Of a DNA stretch of 33,545 nucleotides, positions 23,242-32,156 are shown one piece after another. The notes below the pieces were generated by a model. The model was given only the letters and a program-made list of their open reading frames with translations, was not told where the DNA came from and searched no databases. A program made the translations under genes and the position numbers. Every line of letters starts with the position of its first letter. Position 1 is the stretch's first letter. The DNA lies in assembly GCA_024643505.1 (NCBI GenBank), contig JAHEMW010000007.1, positions 1 to 33,545 of the forward strand, given 5' to 3'. This DNA comes from Demequinaceae bacterium (lineage in GTDB: Bacteria; Actinomycetota; Actinomycetes; Actinomycetales; Demequinaceae).

Positions 23242-24105
23242 GTGACCACGATGCAGCGAGTGTTCGGCAAGAACGCCGCCTATTGGCTGATCGGGCCCGC
23301 CGCACTGTGGCTCGGATTGTTCTTCCTGGTGCCGATGCTGTCGTTGCTGACCACGTCGCTGTCGGACCCGGCCGGGTCCCCGATCTACGGCTACGACCTC
23401 ACGTGGCGCGTTCAGAATTACGTTGAGGCATTAGGCGACTACTGGCCGTACCTCGTGCGCTCGCTGATTTACGCAGGGATCGCGACGGCCCTGTGTCTGG
23501 TCCTTGGGTACGTCCTCGCATACGCGATCGCCTTCAAGGCCGGGCGATGGAAGACCGTGATGCTCGTGCTCGTGATCGCGCCTTTCTTCACGTCGTTCCT
23601 GGTGCGCACCCTTTCGTGGAAGCTCATCCTCGCGGACAACGGTTGGGTGGTGAACACGCTGCAATGGCTGCATGTCATGAGCCCCGACGGCCGCCTGCTC
23701 GCGACCCCTTTTGCTGTGGTCGCGGGCCTCACGTACAACTTCTTGCCTTTCATGATCCTGCCGCTGTACGCGAGCCTCGAAAAGATTGAGCCGCACCTCA
23801 TTGAGGCCGCCCAGGATCTGTACGCGAGCCCGTGGAAGGGATTCTTGAACGTCACCTGGAAGTTGTCGATTCCCGGTGTCGTCGGTGGCACGTTGCTGAC
23901 CTTCATCCCCGCATCTGGCGACTACATCAACGCGGCGTTCCTTGGCAATCCGAATACCCAGATGGTGGGAAACAAGATTCAGGCGCTGTTCACCACGGGT
24001 GGGGACTATCCGCACGCCGCCGCGCTGTCAGTGATCCTGATGGTGTTGATCGTGGCGATGGTCATGGTCTATGTGCGCCGAGCGGGAACGGAGGAGTTGC
24101 TGTGA
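23242..24105 (+). CDS. potB: Polyamine ABC transporter permease PotB
   Basis: GTG at 23242, one base after the potA stop, gives 287 aa; ATG at 23251 is an alternative. The track's start at 23110 lies inside potA and was rejected. The protein has about six membrane helices, with LIGPAALWLGLFFLVPMLSLLTTS as the first. The EAA loop that contacts the ATPase is seen as LIEAAQDLYASPWKGFLNVTWKLSIPG. It pairs with PotC to form the membrane channel. It ends in a GTGA overlap with potC. Confidence 0.93.
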   Translation: MTTMQRVFGKNAAYWLIGPAALWLGLFFLVPMLSLLTTSLSDPAGSPIYGYDLTWRVQNYVEALGDYWPYLVRSLIYAGIATALCLVLGYVLAYAIAFKAGRWKTVMLVLVIAPFFTSFLVRTLSWKLILADNGWVVNTLQWLHVMSPDGRLLATPFAVVAGLTYNFLPFMILPLYASLEKIEPHLIEAAQDLYASPWKGFLNVTWKLSIPGVVGGTLLTFIPASGDYINAAFLGNPNTQMVGNKIQALFTTGGDYPHAAALSVILMVLIVAMVMVYVRRAGTEELL

Positions 24106-24923
24106 TCACCAGAGTGGGGAACTGGATCGGCCGGCACTTGATGATCACAATGGGGATCTTGGTGCTGATCTACATGTACATCCCCAACTTCGTCGTCGCA
24201 TTGATGTCGTTCAACGACGCGTCGGAGTCCAGGAATCTCTACCAGTTCCAGTCCTTCACGTGGAACAACTGGCTGAATCCGTGCGAACCGAACGGCATGT
24301 GCGAGTCACTGCGGGTGAGTGTGAGCGTTGCCCTGGTGGCCACGATCGTCGCGACGATCCTGGGAACGCTTGCCTCGTTCGCCCTGGTGCGCCACCGTTT
24401 TGAGGGCCGCTCGACGATGAATCTGTTCATCTTCCTGCCGATGGCGACCCCCGAGATCGTCATGGGTTCGTCGCTCCTGGCTCTCTTCGTCGCTGGGGGG
24501 TTGGGCGGCAAGCTGGGCTTCTGGACGATCCTCGTCGCACACATCCTGTTCTGCTTGTCATTCGTAGTCGTGACCGTCCGCTCGCGACTCGCGGGCCTCG
24601 ATTCCAACCTCGAGAAGGCCGCCATGGACCTCTACGCGAACGAGTGGCAAGCGTTCTGGCGCGTGACCTTCCCGCTCGTGTTCCCCGGCGTGCTCGCCGC
24701 CGCCCTGCTGGCCTTCTCGTTGTCGTTCGACGACTTCATCATCACCAACCTCAACTCGGGTCAGACCGTCACCTTCCCCATGTTCGTGTGGGGCGCTGCG
24801 CAGCGTGGCGTGCCGATGCAGGTGAATGTGGTCGGCACGGCGATGTTCCTGATTTCGCTTGCCGTGGTCGTCGGCGGTGAGATGAGTTCCCGCCGTCGCG
24901 CCAAGATGTTGGCGGCTCGCTAG
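24102..24923 (+). CDS. potC: Polyamine ABC transporter permease PotC
   Basis: GTG at 24102 overlaps the potB stop and has GGAGGAG just upstream, giving 273 aa. The track's start at 23832 lies inside potB. The first helix, MITMGILVLIYMYIPNFVVALMSFN, is typical of PotC, and the EAA loop reads LEKAAMDLYANEWQAFWRVTFPLVFPG. LLAFSLSFDDFIITNLNSG near the end is the strongly conserved PotC/PotI segment. The stop codon shares the bases CTAG with the stop of the convergent aminotransferase gene. Confidence 0.94.
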   Translation: MITRVGNWIGRHLMITMGILVLIYMYIPNFVVALMSFNDASESRNLYQFQSFTWNNWLNPCEPNGMCESLRVSVSVALVATIVATILGTLASFALVRHRFEGRSTMNLFIFLPMATPEIVMGSSLLALFVAGGLGGKLGFWTILVAHILFCLSFVVVTVRSRLAGLDSNLEKAAMDLYANEWQAFWRVTFPLVFPGVLAAALLAFSLSFDDFIITNLNSGQTVTFPMFVWGAAQRGVPMQVNVVGTAMFLISLAVVVGGEMSSRRRAKMLAAR

Positions 24924-26302
24924 AGCAGCGCGTACGCCTCGGTGAGCACGTCGCGGAGAATCGCGCCGATCTCATCGAATTGGGCTTGGCCGATGATGAG
25001 CGGCGGAGAAAGCTGCACCACCGGGTCGCCGCGGTCGTCGGCACGGCAGTAGAGCCCCGCTTCGAACAGGGCGTGAGAGAGATAGCCGTGAAGGACGCGT
25101 TCGCATTCATCGTCCGTGAACGTGAGCTTCGTGGCCTTGTCCTTCACGAGTTCGATCCCGTAGAAGTACCCTTCGCCGCGCACGTCGCCGACGATGGGCA
25201 GATCGCGCAACGAGTCGAGCGTCGCGCGGAAGGCCGCCTGGTTGCCCTGCACGTGCTCGAAGATGTGCTCGTCGGCGAAGATGTCCAGATTCTTCAGCGC
25301 GACGGCCGTTGACACCGGGTGTCCACCAAACGTGTACCCGTGTGCGAACGCCTTCTTCTGCTCGAGGAACGGTTCCATGAGCCGGTCCGCGATCATGACT
25401 GCGCCCAACGGAGAGTAGCCCGACGTGAGGCCTTTGGCGGTGGTGATCATGTCGGGCTCGTAGCCGAAGCGCTGCGCGCCAAACATGGTGCCCAAGCGGC
25501 CGTAGGCGCAGATCACCTCGTCGGAAACCAGTAGCACATCGTACCGATCGCAGATTTCGCGAACTCGCTGGAAATACCCAGGCGGAGGCGGGAAGCATCC
25601 ACCCGCGTTCTGCACGGGTTCCAGGAACACTGCGGCGACGGTATCCGGACCCTCGTTCTCAATGGCGATGGCGATCTGGTCCGCGGCCCACCGCCCGAAG
25701 GCCTCGGCGTCGGAGCCGTCCAGCAGTCCGCTCGTGACTTCGGCAGCGCGGTAGATGTTCGTGTTTGGCACCCGGAATGTCGCTGGCACCAGCGGCTCGA
25801 ACTGCTCCTTGAGCGACGGGATCCCCGTGATCGACAGCGCACCTTGGGTAGTGCCGTGGTACGCGATCGCTCGCGAGATGACCTTGGTCTTGAGCGGCTT
25901 GCCGGTGAGCTTGAAGTAGTTCTTGGCCAACTTCCATGCAGTCTCGACCGCCTCGCCTCCACCGGTCGTGAAGAAGACGCGGTTGAGAGCACCGGGAGCA
26001 GCGGCAGCGAGGCGCTGGGCCAACTCGATCGCGCCCGGGTGTGCGTAGGACCAGATGGGGTGGAAGGCGAGCTGCTTTGCCTGATCGGCGGCGGCTTGTG
26101 CGAGGTCCTCGCGTCCGTGGCCAAGCTGGTTGACAAACAGGCCGGCCAGGCCGTCGAGATACCGCTTTCCGTTGGCGTCCCAGATGTATGCACCCTCGCC
26201 ACGGACGATGATGGGTACGTCGGCGTCGGCGTAGCGGTGGTGCTGGGTGAAGTGCATCCACAGGTTGTCTTTCGCGGCGGTCTGCATCTGGGCGTAGTCC
26301 AT
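24920..26302 (-). CDS. Class III PLP aminotransferase (putrescine/diamine-type candidate)
   Basis: The 460-aa form starting MDYAQMQTAAKD at 26302 was chosen because GAGAGG lies about 9 nt upstream; the track adds 22 residues from the divergent promoter. PLP-enzyme marks are FFTTGGGEAVETAWKLAKNYF, AYHGTTQGALSITG, the LLVSDEVICAYGRLG segment with the cofactor Asp, and the Schiff-base Lys in TTAKGLTSGYSPLGAV. The N-terminal WMHFTQHHRY resembles SpuC-like putrescine-pyruvate aminotransferases and related omega-transaminases. Between potDABC and a PuuB-like gene it probably deaminates putrescine or cadaverine to an amino-aldehyde. It is divergent from puuB2, with which it shares a 141-bp control region. 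Confidence 0.9.
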   Translation of the reverse strand: MDYAQMQTAAKDNLWMHFTQHHRYADADVPIIVRGEGAYIWDANGKRYLDGLAGLFVNQLGHGREDLAQAAADQAKQLAFHPIWSYAHPGAIELAQRLAAAAPGALNRVFFTTGGGEAVETAWKLAKNYFKLTGKPLKTKVISRAIAYHGTTQGALSITGIPSLKEQFEPLVPATFRVPNTNIYRAAEVTSGLLDGSDAEAFGRWAADQIAIAIENEGPDTVAAVFLEPVQNAGGCFPPPPGYFQRVREICDRYDVLLVSDEVICAYGRLGTMFGAQRFGYEPDMITTAKGLTSGYSPLGAVMIADRLMEPFLEQKKAFAHGYTFGGHPVSTAVALKNLDIFADEHIFEHVQGNQAAFRATLDSLRDLPIVGDVRGEGYFYGIELVKDKATKLTFTDDECERVLHGYLSHALFEAGLYCRADDRGDPVVQLSPPLIIGQAQFDEIGAILRDVLTEAYALL

Positions 26303-26361
26303 GGTGCTAGCCTCTCGCAATCGTGTGGCAATGGCAACTATTTCATCGCTAGTATTGGCAG

Positions 26362-26411
26362 TTGACAACGAAATGCGCGGCTCGAACTATGTCGAACCAC
26401 GGATTTCGTTG
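26362..26411 (+). promoter_or_regulatory. Divergent promoter/operator between aminotransferase and puuB2
   Basis: TTGACA (26362-26367) is a perfect -35; AACTAT (26385-26390) lies 17 nt further as a weak -10 candidate. The 9-bp arms CAACGAAAT (26366-26374) and ATTTCGTTG (26403-26411) flank this -10 with centres 37 bp apart. Between them TCGAAC is repeated directly at 26382-26387 and 26392-26397, one helical turn apart. This looks like an operator for a regulator controlling puuB2-gabD, and perhaps the divergent gene. Confidence 0.5.
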
Positions 26412-26443
26412 CTGTGTCGTAGGTCGAAGGAAGGGGTATCGGC

Positions 26444-27823
26444 GTGGCTTTGACGGCCTTCGAGCGCAATGTGGCCGATGCCGCGACGGTGACGGCTGCG
26501 CTCAATGGCAGCGCGCTCGGAAGCTACTGGATCGACTCGGTCACGCGACCGACCTACCCGGCGCTCGACGCAGACGCACACGCGGACTTGGCGATCGTCG
26601 GTGGCGGCTACAGCGGCCTATGGACCGCCCTGCTCGCCAAGGAGCGCGATCCCGACCGGGACGTGATCCTGCTCGAAGGCGGACGCATCGGCTGGGCTGC
26701 CTCCGGTCGCAACGGCGGGTTCTGCGAGCCGAGCCTGACCCACGGGCGCAGCAATGGAGAGCGCCGATGGCCGGACGACATCGATGCTTTGGATGCCCTC
26801 GGCGAAGACAACCTCGCGGAGATCGAAGCGACCGTCGCGCGGTACGGCATGGACGTGGAGTTTGAGCGCAATGGCTCCCTCACTGTCGCCGTGGAGCCAC
26901 ATCAACTCGACTGGCTCGGCGAGGACGCGCTCGACGCCGCGGGCGTGCGCGCGCTCGTCAATTCGCCCACGTATCTGGGCGGGGACCACGACGCCGTGGG
27001 GGCGCTCGTCCACCCGTTCAAACTCGCTGCGGAGCTCGCGCGCGTAGCCAGCGAACTCGGGGTACGCATCCACGAGCGCACCCCCGTGCGCGCCCTCCAC
27101 GGCACCGATCTGGTGACCGATGCGGGCGCCGTTGTCGCCAGGCGGGTCGCGCTAGGCACCAATGCGTTCCGGCCACTGCTCAGGCGCAACCGGCTGATGA
27201 CGGTGCCGGTGTACGACTACGTCCTCGTCACGGAGCCGCTCAGCGATGCCCACATGGCGAGCATCGGCTGGCAAGGACGCCAGGGCGTTGGCGACATGGG
27301 AAACCAATTTCACTACTACCGACTCACCGCAGACAACCGGATCCTGTTCGGCGGCTACGACGCGATCTACCATGCAGGCCGACGCGTGCGGCGCGAGTAC
27401 GAGGACAGGCGCGAAAGCTTCGAGAGACTTGCGAGCCACTTCCTGACCACGTTCCCGCAACTGACCGGCGTGAAATTCACGCACCGATGGGCAGGCGCCA
27501 TCGACACGTGCAGCCGTTTTAGCGCGTTCTTCGGCACTGCCCGCGGCGGAGCAGTCGCTTACGCGCTCGGATATACCGGCCTCGGGGTCGGTGCGACGCG
27601 TTTCGGGGCCAACGTCATGCTCGATCTGCTAGCCGGCGAGTCAACCGAGCGCACGGAACTGGCCATGGTTCGCGACCGTCCACTGCCGTTCCCGCCCGAG
27701 CCCCTCACCACGGTCGGCGTGAACCTGACGCGCCGCTCGCTCAACAAAGCGGATCACCACCGCGGCAAGCGTGACGCGCTGCTACGCACACTCGACGCAG
27801 TAGGAATGGGATTCGACTCATGA
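26444..27823 (+). CDS. PuuB-like FAD-dependent amine oxidoreductase (second copy)
   Basis: The 459-aa DAO-family protein starts at GTG 26444 with GAAGGAAGGGG upstream. LGSYWIDSVTRPTYPAL before the FAD fold is a common opening of the actinobacterial PuuB-like group. The fold itself is DLAIVGGGYSGLWTALLAKE, followed by IGWAASGRNGGFCEPSLTHG. Near the C-terminus FTHRWAGAIDTCSRF and ALGYTGLGVGATRF contact the flavin. It is the first gene of a five-gene run, so its product probably feeds an amino-aldehyde or keto product to the dehydrogenases and aminotransferases downstream. It is clearly diverged from the first copy in length and motifs, suggesting another substrate. A 4-nt overlap joins it to a tiny ORF before mmsA. 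Confidence 0.87.
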   Translation: MALTAFERNVADAATVTAALNGSALGSYWIDSVTRPTYPALDADAHADLAIVGGGYSGLWTALLAKERDPDRDVILLEGGRIGWAASGRNGGFCEPSLTHGRSNGERRWPDDIDALDALGEDNLAEIEATVARYGMDVEFERNGSLTVAVEPHQLDWLGEDALDAAGVRALVNSPTYLGGDHDAVGALVHPFKLAAELARVASELGVRIHERTPVRALHGTDLVTDAGAVVARRVALGTNAFRPLLRRNRLMTVPVYDYVLVTEPLSDAHMASIGWQGRQGVGDMGNQFHYYRLTADNRILFGGYDAIYHAGRRVRREYEDRRESFERLASHFLTTFPQLTGVKFTHRWAGAIDTCSRFSAFFGTARGGAVAYALGYTGLGVGATRFGANVMLDLLAGESTERTELAMVRDRPLPFPPEPLTTVGVNLTRRSLNKADHHRGKRDALLRTLDAVGMGFDS

Positions 27824-27912
27824 CCCGCTCGCTCCCGCCAGCTGCTTCCGTGGACATCCACACGCACCGCACGACCGCCGACCCCCGGCACCTGAGGAAG
27901 GAATCACGATGA
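27820..27912 (+). CDS. Possible 30-aa linker peptide between puuB2 and mmsA
   Basis: ATG at 27820 overlaps the puuB2 stop (ATGA), and the frame ends in TGA inside an ATGA overlap with the mmsA start at 27909. The putative peptide contains DIHTHRTTADPRHLRKESR and has no recognised domain. The mmsA ribosome-binding site GAGGAAGGA lies inside it. It may be a coupling ORF that carries ribosomes from puuB2 into mmsA, or simply an open frame in an 85-nt spacer. No known family is claimed. Confidence 0.25.
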   Translation: MTRSLPPAASVDIHTHRTTADPRHLRKESR

Positions 27913-29396
27913 ACCGCATCCTGCATCACGTTGGGGGTGCTCCTTTTGGCGAGGCCGCGCGTTCCGGCGCAGTCTTCAACCCCGCCACCGGCGAGCAGAG
28001 CGCGACCGTCGCGTTCGCGTCGGCCGCCGAAGTCGACCACGTGGTGGAGGTCGCCACCGCAGCACAGGTCGCCTGGCAGCAGATGGGCCTCGTGAAACGC
28101 GCGAGCGTCTTCTTCGCGATGCGACAACTACTCATCAAGCACACGGATGAGATTGCCGCCGCAATTACTGCCGAGCACGGCAAGGTACTGGCCGACGCGG
28201 CAGGCGAGATCTCGCGCGGAATCGAGAACGTTGAGTTTGCCGCCGGGTTGGTCAACCTCCTCAAGGGCGAGCACTCCACGCAGGTGGCCTCCGGCGTCGA
28301 CGTGCACACGCTGAAGCAACCCATCGGTGTGGTCGCGTGCATCACGCCGTTCAACTTTCCGGCGATGGTCCCGCTGTGGATGAGCGCGTCCGCGCTCGCC
28401 ACGGGCAATGCGGTGCTCCTCAAGCCCAGCGAGAAGGATCCGAGCACGGCGATGATCCTTGCGCGGCTGTGGGAAGAGGCGGGAGTACCGCCGGGCGTCT
28501 TCAACGTCGTTCACGGCGACAAGGAGGCGGTGGACGCGCTGCTGGATTCGCCTGGCATCGGTGCCGTGAGCTTCGTGGGTTCCACACCCATCGCGCGCCA
28601 CATCTACTCTCGGGCAGCGGCCGCCGGAAAGCGCGTGCAAGCGCTCGGCGGTGCCAAGAACCACATGATCGTCATGCCGGATGCGGACCTCGACTCCGCG
28701 GCGGACGCGGCGGTCAATGCCGCATACGGCTCCGCCGGGGAGCGCTGCATGGCCATCTCCGTGCTGGTGGCGGTGGGAGATGCGACCGCTGACGCGGTGG
28801 TCGCGAAGATTCGCTCTCGCGCGCAGTCGCTGACGATCGGCGCGGGCACTGACCCGACCTCCCAGATGGGACCGCTCATCACGCGCGAGCACCGTGACAG
28901 GGTCGCCTCGTATGTCGCCGGCGCGCCGGCACAGGGCGCGGAGGTGGTGCTGGACGGCACCGCCACCGAGTTTGATTCGGAAGGATTCTTCCTTGGAGTG
29001 AGCCTCGTCGACCGCGTCACGCCGCGGATGAGCGTCTACACGGACGAGATCTTTGGTCCGGTGCTGTCCGTGGTGCGGGTCGACGACTACGACCAGGCAG
29101 TGAGCCTTATCAACGCCAACACCTTTGCCAACGGCACCGCAATCTTCACGCGCGACGGCGCAACCGCACGTCGCTTTACAGCAGACATCGAGGTGGGCAT
29201 GGTCGGCATCAACGTGCCACTACCCGTGCCGATCGGCGCGTACTCGTTTGGCGGTTGGAAGGACTCATTGTTTGGCGACTCCCATATCTACGGGCCCGAG
29301 TCGATTCACTTCTACACCCGCTCCAAGGTCGTGACGACGCGCTGGCCGGAGCCAAGTGAGTCGCAAATCGACCTTGGCTTTCCGAGCAACCACTGA
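27909..29396 (+). CDS. mmsA: CoA-acylating (methyl)malonate-semialdehyde dehydrogenase
   Basis: The 495-aa aldehyde dehydrogenase belongs to the MMSDH branch, which makes acetyl-CoA from malonate semialdehyde or propionyl-CoA from methylmalonate semialdehyde, with NAD+ and CoA. Marks are CITPFNFPAMVPLWM, LKPSEKDPS, ALGGAKNHMIVMPDADLD (where ordinary ALDHs have ELGGK) and the catalytic Cys in GSAGERCMAIS. ATG at 27909 has GAGGAAGGA upstream. In a polyamine or omega-amino-acid operon the likeliest substrate is malonate semialdehyde from beta-alanine, made by a neighbouring aminotransferase; valine or myo-inositol breakdown is less likely as no other gene for those is nearby. The aldehyde specificity is inferred. 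Confidence 0.92.
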   Translation: MNRILHHVGGAPFGEAARSGAVFNPATGEQSATVAFASAAEVDHVVEVATAAQVAWQQMGLVKRASVFFAMRQLLIKHTDEIAAAITAEHGKVLADAAGEISRGIENVEFAAGLVNLLKGEHSTQVASGVDVHTLKQPIGVVACITPFNFPAMVPLWMSASALATGNAVLLKPSEKDPSTAMILARLWEEAGVPPGVFNVVHGDKEAVDALLDSPGIGAVSFVGSTPIARHIYSRAAAAGKRVQALGGAKNHMIVMPDADLDSAADAAVNAAYGSAGERCMAISVLVAVGDATADAVVAKIRSRAQSLTIGAGTDPTSQMGPLITREHRDRVASYVAGAPAQGAEVVLDGTATEFDSEGFFLGVSLVDRVTPRMSVYTDEIFGPVLSVVRVDDYDQAVSLINANTFANGTAIFTRDGATARRFTADIEVGMVGINVPLPVPIGAYSFGGWKDSLFGDSHIYGPESIHFYTRSKVVTTRWPEPSESQIDLGFPSNH

Positions 29397-29418
29397 TCCG
29401 GCACACTCGAGGAGCATC

Positions 29419-30804
29419 ATGACGGCAATGGGAACGACCTCCGGCGCGGAAGCACGGGTTCGGGCTGACGACCGCGCACACGTCTTCCATTCGTGGAGCG
29501 CGCAGGCGCACATCGACCCGCTGCCCGTTGCGGGCGGCTCGGGCGCGCAGTTCTGGGACTACGCGGGCAACCGTTATCTCGACTTCTCATCGCAACTGGT
29601 CAACCTGAACCTTGGTCATCAGCATCCCGACCTCATCGCCGCAATTCAGCGGCAGGCGGGCTCGCTCGCCACCATCCAGCCGTCGATGGCGAATGACGTG
29701 AGAGGCGAGCTCGCTCGGCTTGTCGTCGGCGTCGCGGGGGAGCCGTTCTCCAAAGTCTTCTTCACCAACGGCGGGGCCGACGCCATCGAAAACGCGGTGC
29801 GAATGGCGCGTCTCGTGACCGGCAAGCGCAAGGTGCTCGCGGCGTACCGCAGCTATCACGGCAACACGAGCACCGCGATTTCGCTCACCGGTGACCCGCG
29901 GCGGTGGGCGAACGAGCCCGCAGACCCGTCGGTCGTGCATTTCTTCGGCCCCTACGCCTACCGTTCCGCGTTCCACGCCCGCGATGAGGCCGAGGAGGGC
30001 GCCCGCGCCCTAGAACACCTTGAGCAGACGATCATCCTTGAAGGCGCTTCGACCATCGGTGCGATCGTGCTGGAGACAATCGTGGGCACCAACGGCGTGC
30101 TCATCCCGCCGCCCGGCTACTTGGCCGGCATCCGCTCGCTGTGCGACAAGTACAACATCGTGTTTATCGCGGACGAGGTCATGGTGGGCTTTGGCCGCGT
30201 GGGCGAGTGGTTCGCGTTCCAGGCTCACAACGTCGTTCCCGACCTCATCACATTCGCCAAGGGCATCAACTCCGGCTACGTCCCGCTGGGTGGCGTGGTC
30301 ATCAGCGACCGCATTGCGAGCGCCTTCGACGACCGCGTATTCCCAGGTGGACTGACGTATTCCGGTCATCCGCTTGCCTGCGCCGTTGGCGTGGCTACCT
30401 TCGAGGTATTCGAGCGCGACGGCATCCTGGCTCACGTCCGGGACCTGGGAGAGCGGGTGATTCGACCCACGCTCGAAGGCTGGCTCGACACGCACCCGTC
30501 CGTGGGCGAGGTCCGGGGATCGGGCTTGTTCTGGGCCGTGGAGCTGGTGCGAGATCGGGCCACCCGCGAGCCGCTCGTGCCGTACAACGCGGTTGGCGCC
30601 GACGCGGCGCCCATGGCCGCCTTCGCCGCTGCGGCAAAGCAGGGCGGAGTTTGGCCGTTCACGCACTTCAACAGGATGCACGTAGCGCCGCCGCTCGTGA
30701 TTACCGAGGACGAACTGAGGCGCGGCCTCGAGGTGCTCGACAAGGCGCTTGACGTCGGTGACGGTGCGGCATCAGCCGCCGCTGATCTAGGCTCACAATC
30801 GTGA
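29419..30804 (+). CDS. Class III aminotransferase (omega-amino acid/taurine-pyruvate type)
   Basis: ATG at 29419 with GAGGAG at 29409-29414 gives 461 aa; the GTG at 29356 used in the track lies inside mmsA. The N-terminal VFHSWSAQAHIDPLPVAGGSGAQFWD resembles taurine- or beta-alanine-pyruvate aminotransferases. PLP marks are FFTNGGADAIENAVRMARLVTG, YRSYHGNTSTAISLTG, the FIADEVMVGFGRVGEW cofactor segment and Lys in TFAKGINSGYVPLGG. It sits between mmsA and gabT and overlaps gabT by 4 nt. With MmsA next door, beta-alanine to malonate semialdehyde is an attractive reaction; taurine to sulfoacetaldehyde cannot be excluded. Confidence 0.88.
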   Translation: MTAMGTTSGAEARVRADDRAHVFHSWSAQAHIDPLPVAGGSGAQFWDYAGNRYLDFSSQLVNLNLGHQHPDLIAAIQRQAGSLATIQPSMANDVRGELARLVVGVAGEPFSKVFFTNGGADAIENAVRMARLVTGKRKVLAAYRSYHGNTSTAISLTGDPRRWANEPADPSVVHFFGPYAYRSAFHARDEAEEGARALEHLEQTIILEGASTIGAIVLETIVGTNGVLIPPPGYLAGIRSLCDKYNIVFIADEVMVGFGRVGEWFAFQAHNVVPDLITFAKGINSGYVPLGGVVISDRIASAFDDRVFPGGLTYSGHPLACAVGVATFEVFERDGILAHVRDLGERVIRPTLEGWLDTHPSVGEVRGSGLFWAVELVRDRATREPLVPYNAVGADAAPMAAFAAAAKQGGVWPFTHFNRMHVAPPLVITEDELRRGLEVLDKALDVGDGAASAAADLGSQS

Positions 30805-32156
30805 CCGACTCAGCGACTGCACCGCAGAGCGTCGGCGGCCCGGGGCTTATGCAGGAGCGACGACTTCTGACACCCATTCCGGGCCCGCACTCGCGCGAAC
30901 TCCTTGCGCGCAAGGCCGCGGCCGTCGCCGCCGGCGTCGCACACACCGTGCCGATCGCCGCCGTGGCGGCAGGTGGCGGCGTCATCATCGACGCAGACGG
31001 AAACTCGCTCATCGATCTCGGCTCCGGCATCGCGGTAACGGGCGTCGGGAACGCACATCCGCGTGTCGTCGAAGCCGTCACACGCCAGGTCGCCGCGTTC
31101 ACGCACACGTGCTTCATGATCTCGCCTTACGAGGGTTACGTCGCCGTTGCGGAGGCGCTCAACCGGCTCACCCCGGGTGATCACGCTAAGAAGTCGGCGC
31201 TGTTCAACTCGGGCGCCGAGGCGGTCGAAAACGCCGTCAAGATCGCGCGGAAGTTCACCGGCCGCCAGGCGGTCGTTGCCTTCGACCACGCGTACCACGG
31301 CCGCACCAACCTGACGATGGCGCTGACCGCAAAGTCGATGCCATACAAGAGCGGTTTCGGACCCTTTGCTGGCGAGGTGTACCGCGCCCCCGTGAGTTAC
31401 CCGTTCCACGATGGGCTCAGCGGCGCGGAGGCTGCGACGCGCGCCATTTCCGTCATCGACAAGCAAGTGGGCGCGGCCAACCTCGCGGCCGTCATCATCG
31501 AGCCGATCCTCGGCGAGGGCGGCTTCATCGTCCCCGCACCGGGTTTCCTCAACGCCATCGCCGATTGGTGCGCCGTCAACTCGGTGGTGTTCATCGCGGA
31601 CGAGGTGCAGACCGGCTTCGCGCGGACGGGTGCGATGTTCGCATCCGAGTTGTTTGGCATCGTCCCCGATCTCATCACCACGGCCAAGGGCATCGCGGGC
31701 GGCCTGCCGCTCGCGGCCGTCACCGGTCGCGCTGACATCATGGATGCCACCCACCTGGGTGGTCTGGGTGGCACATACGGCGGCAACCCCATCGCCTGCG
31801 CTGCCGCGCTTGCCTCCATCGCGGCGTTCGAACACGACGGGCTCGTCGAGCGCGCCAGGCAAATCGGCGCCATGCTCCTCGGCCGACTCACGGCTATCCA
31901 GGCCACGGACGCCCGCATCGGGGACGTTCGCGGAAGCGGCGCGATGGTGGCGGCGGAGTTCGTCAAGCCAGGCACGAAGGAGCCCGACGCGGCCCTGGCC
32001 GCAGGCGTGGCGAAGGCCGCCATCGCGCAGGGTGTGGTGGTGCTGACGTGTGGAACTTATGGCAACGTGATTCGCTTCCTCCCGCCACTGTCGATTGGCG
32101 ACGAATTGCTGAGCGAGGGGCTTGATGTGGTTGCCCAGGCCCTGAAGGAGGCGTGA
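30801..32156 (+). CDS. gabT: 4-aminobutyrate aminotransferase
   Basis: The 451-aa enzyme moves the amino group of GABA to 2-oxoglutarate, giving succinate semialdehyde. GTG at 30801 overlaps the stop of the preceding gene. Marks are RRLLTPIPGPHSRELLARK at the N-terminus, LIDLGSGIAVTGVGNAHPRVV, ALFNSGAEAVENAVKIARKFTG, the VFIADEVQTGFARTGAMFA cofactor segment, Lys in TTAKGIAGGLPLAAVTGR, and YGGNPIACAAALASI. These fit bacterial GabT closely. The stop shares bases with the gabD start, so the two are coupled and form the GABA shunt branch. Confidence 0.96.
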   Translation: MTDSATAPQSVGGPGLMQERRLLTPIPGPHSRELLARKAAAVAAGVAHTVPIAAVAAGGGVIIDADGNSLIDLGSGIAVTGVGNAHPRVVEAVTRQVAAFTHTCFMISPYEGYVAVAEALNRLTPGDHAKKSALFNSGAEAVENAVKIARKFTGRQAVVAFDHAYHGRTNLTMALTAKSMPYKSGFGPFAGEVYRAPVSYPFHDGLSGAEAATRAISVIDKQVGAANLAAVIIEPILGEGGFIVPAPGFLNAIADWCAVNSVVFIADEVQTGFARTGAMFASELFGIVPDLITTAKGIAGGLPLAAVTGRADIMDATHLGGLGGTYGGNPIACAAALASIAAFEHDGLVERARQIGAMLLGRLTAIQATDARIGDVRGSGAMVAAEFVKPGTKEPDAALAAGVAKAAIAQGVVVLTCGTYGNVIRFLPPLSIGDELLSEGLDVVAQALKEA

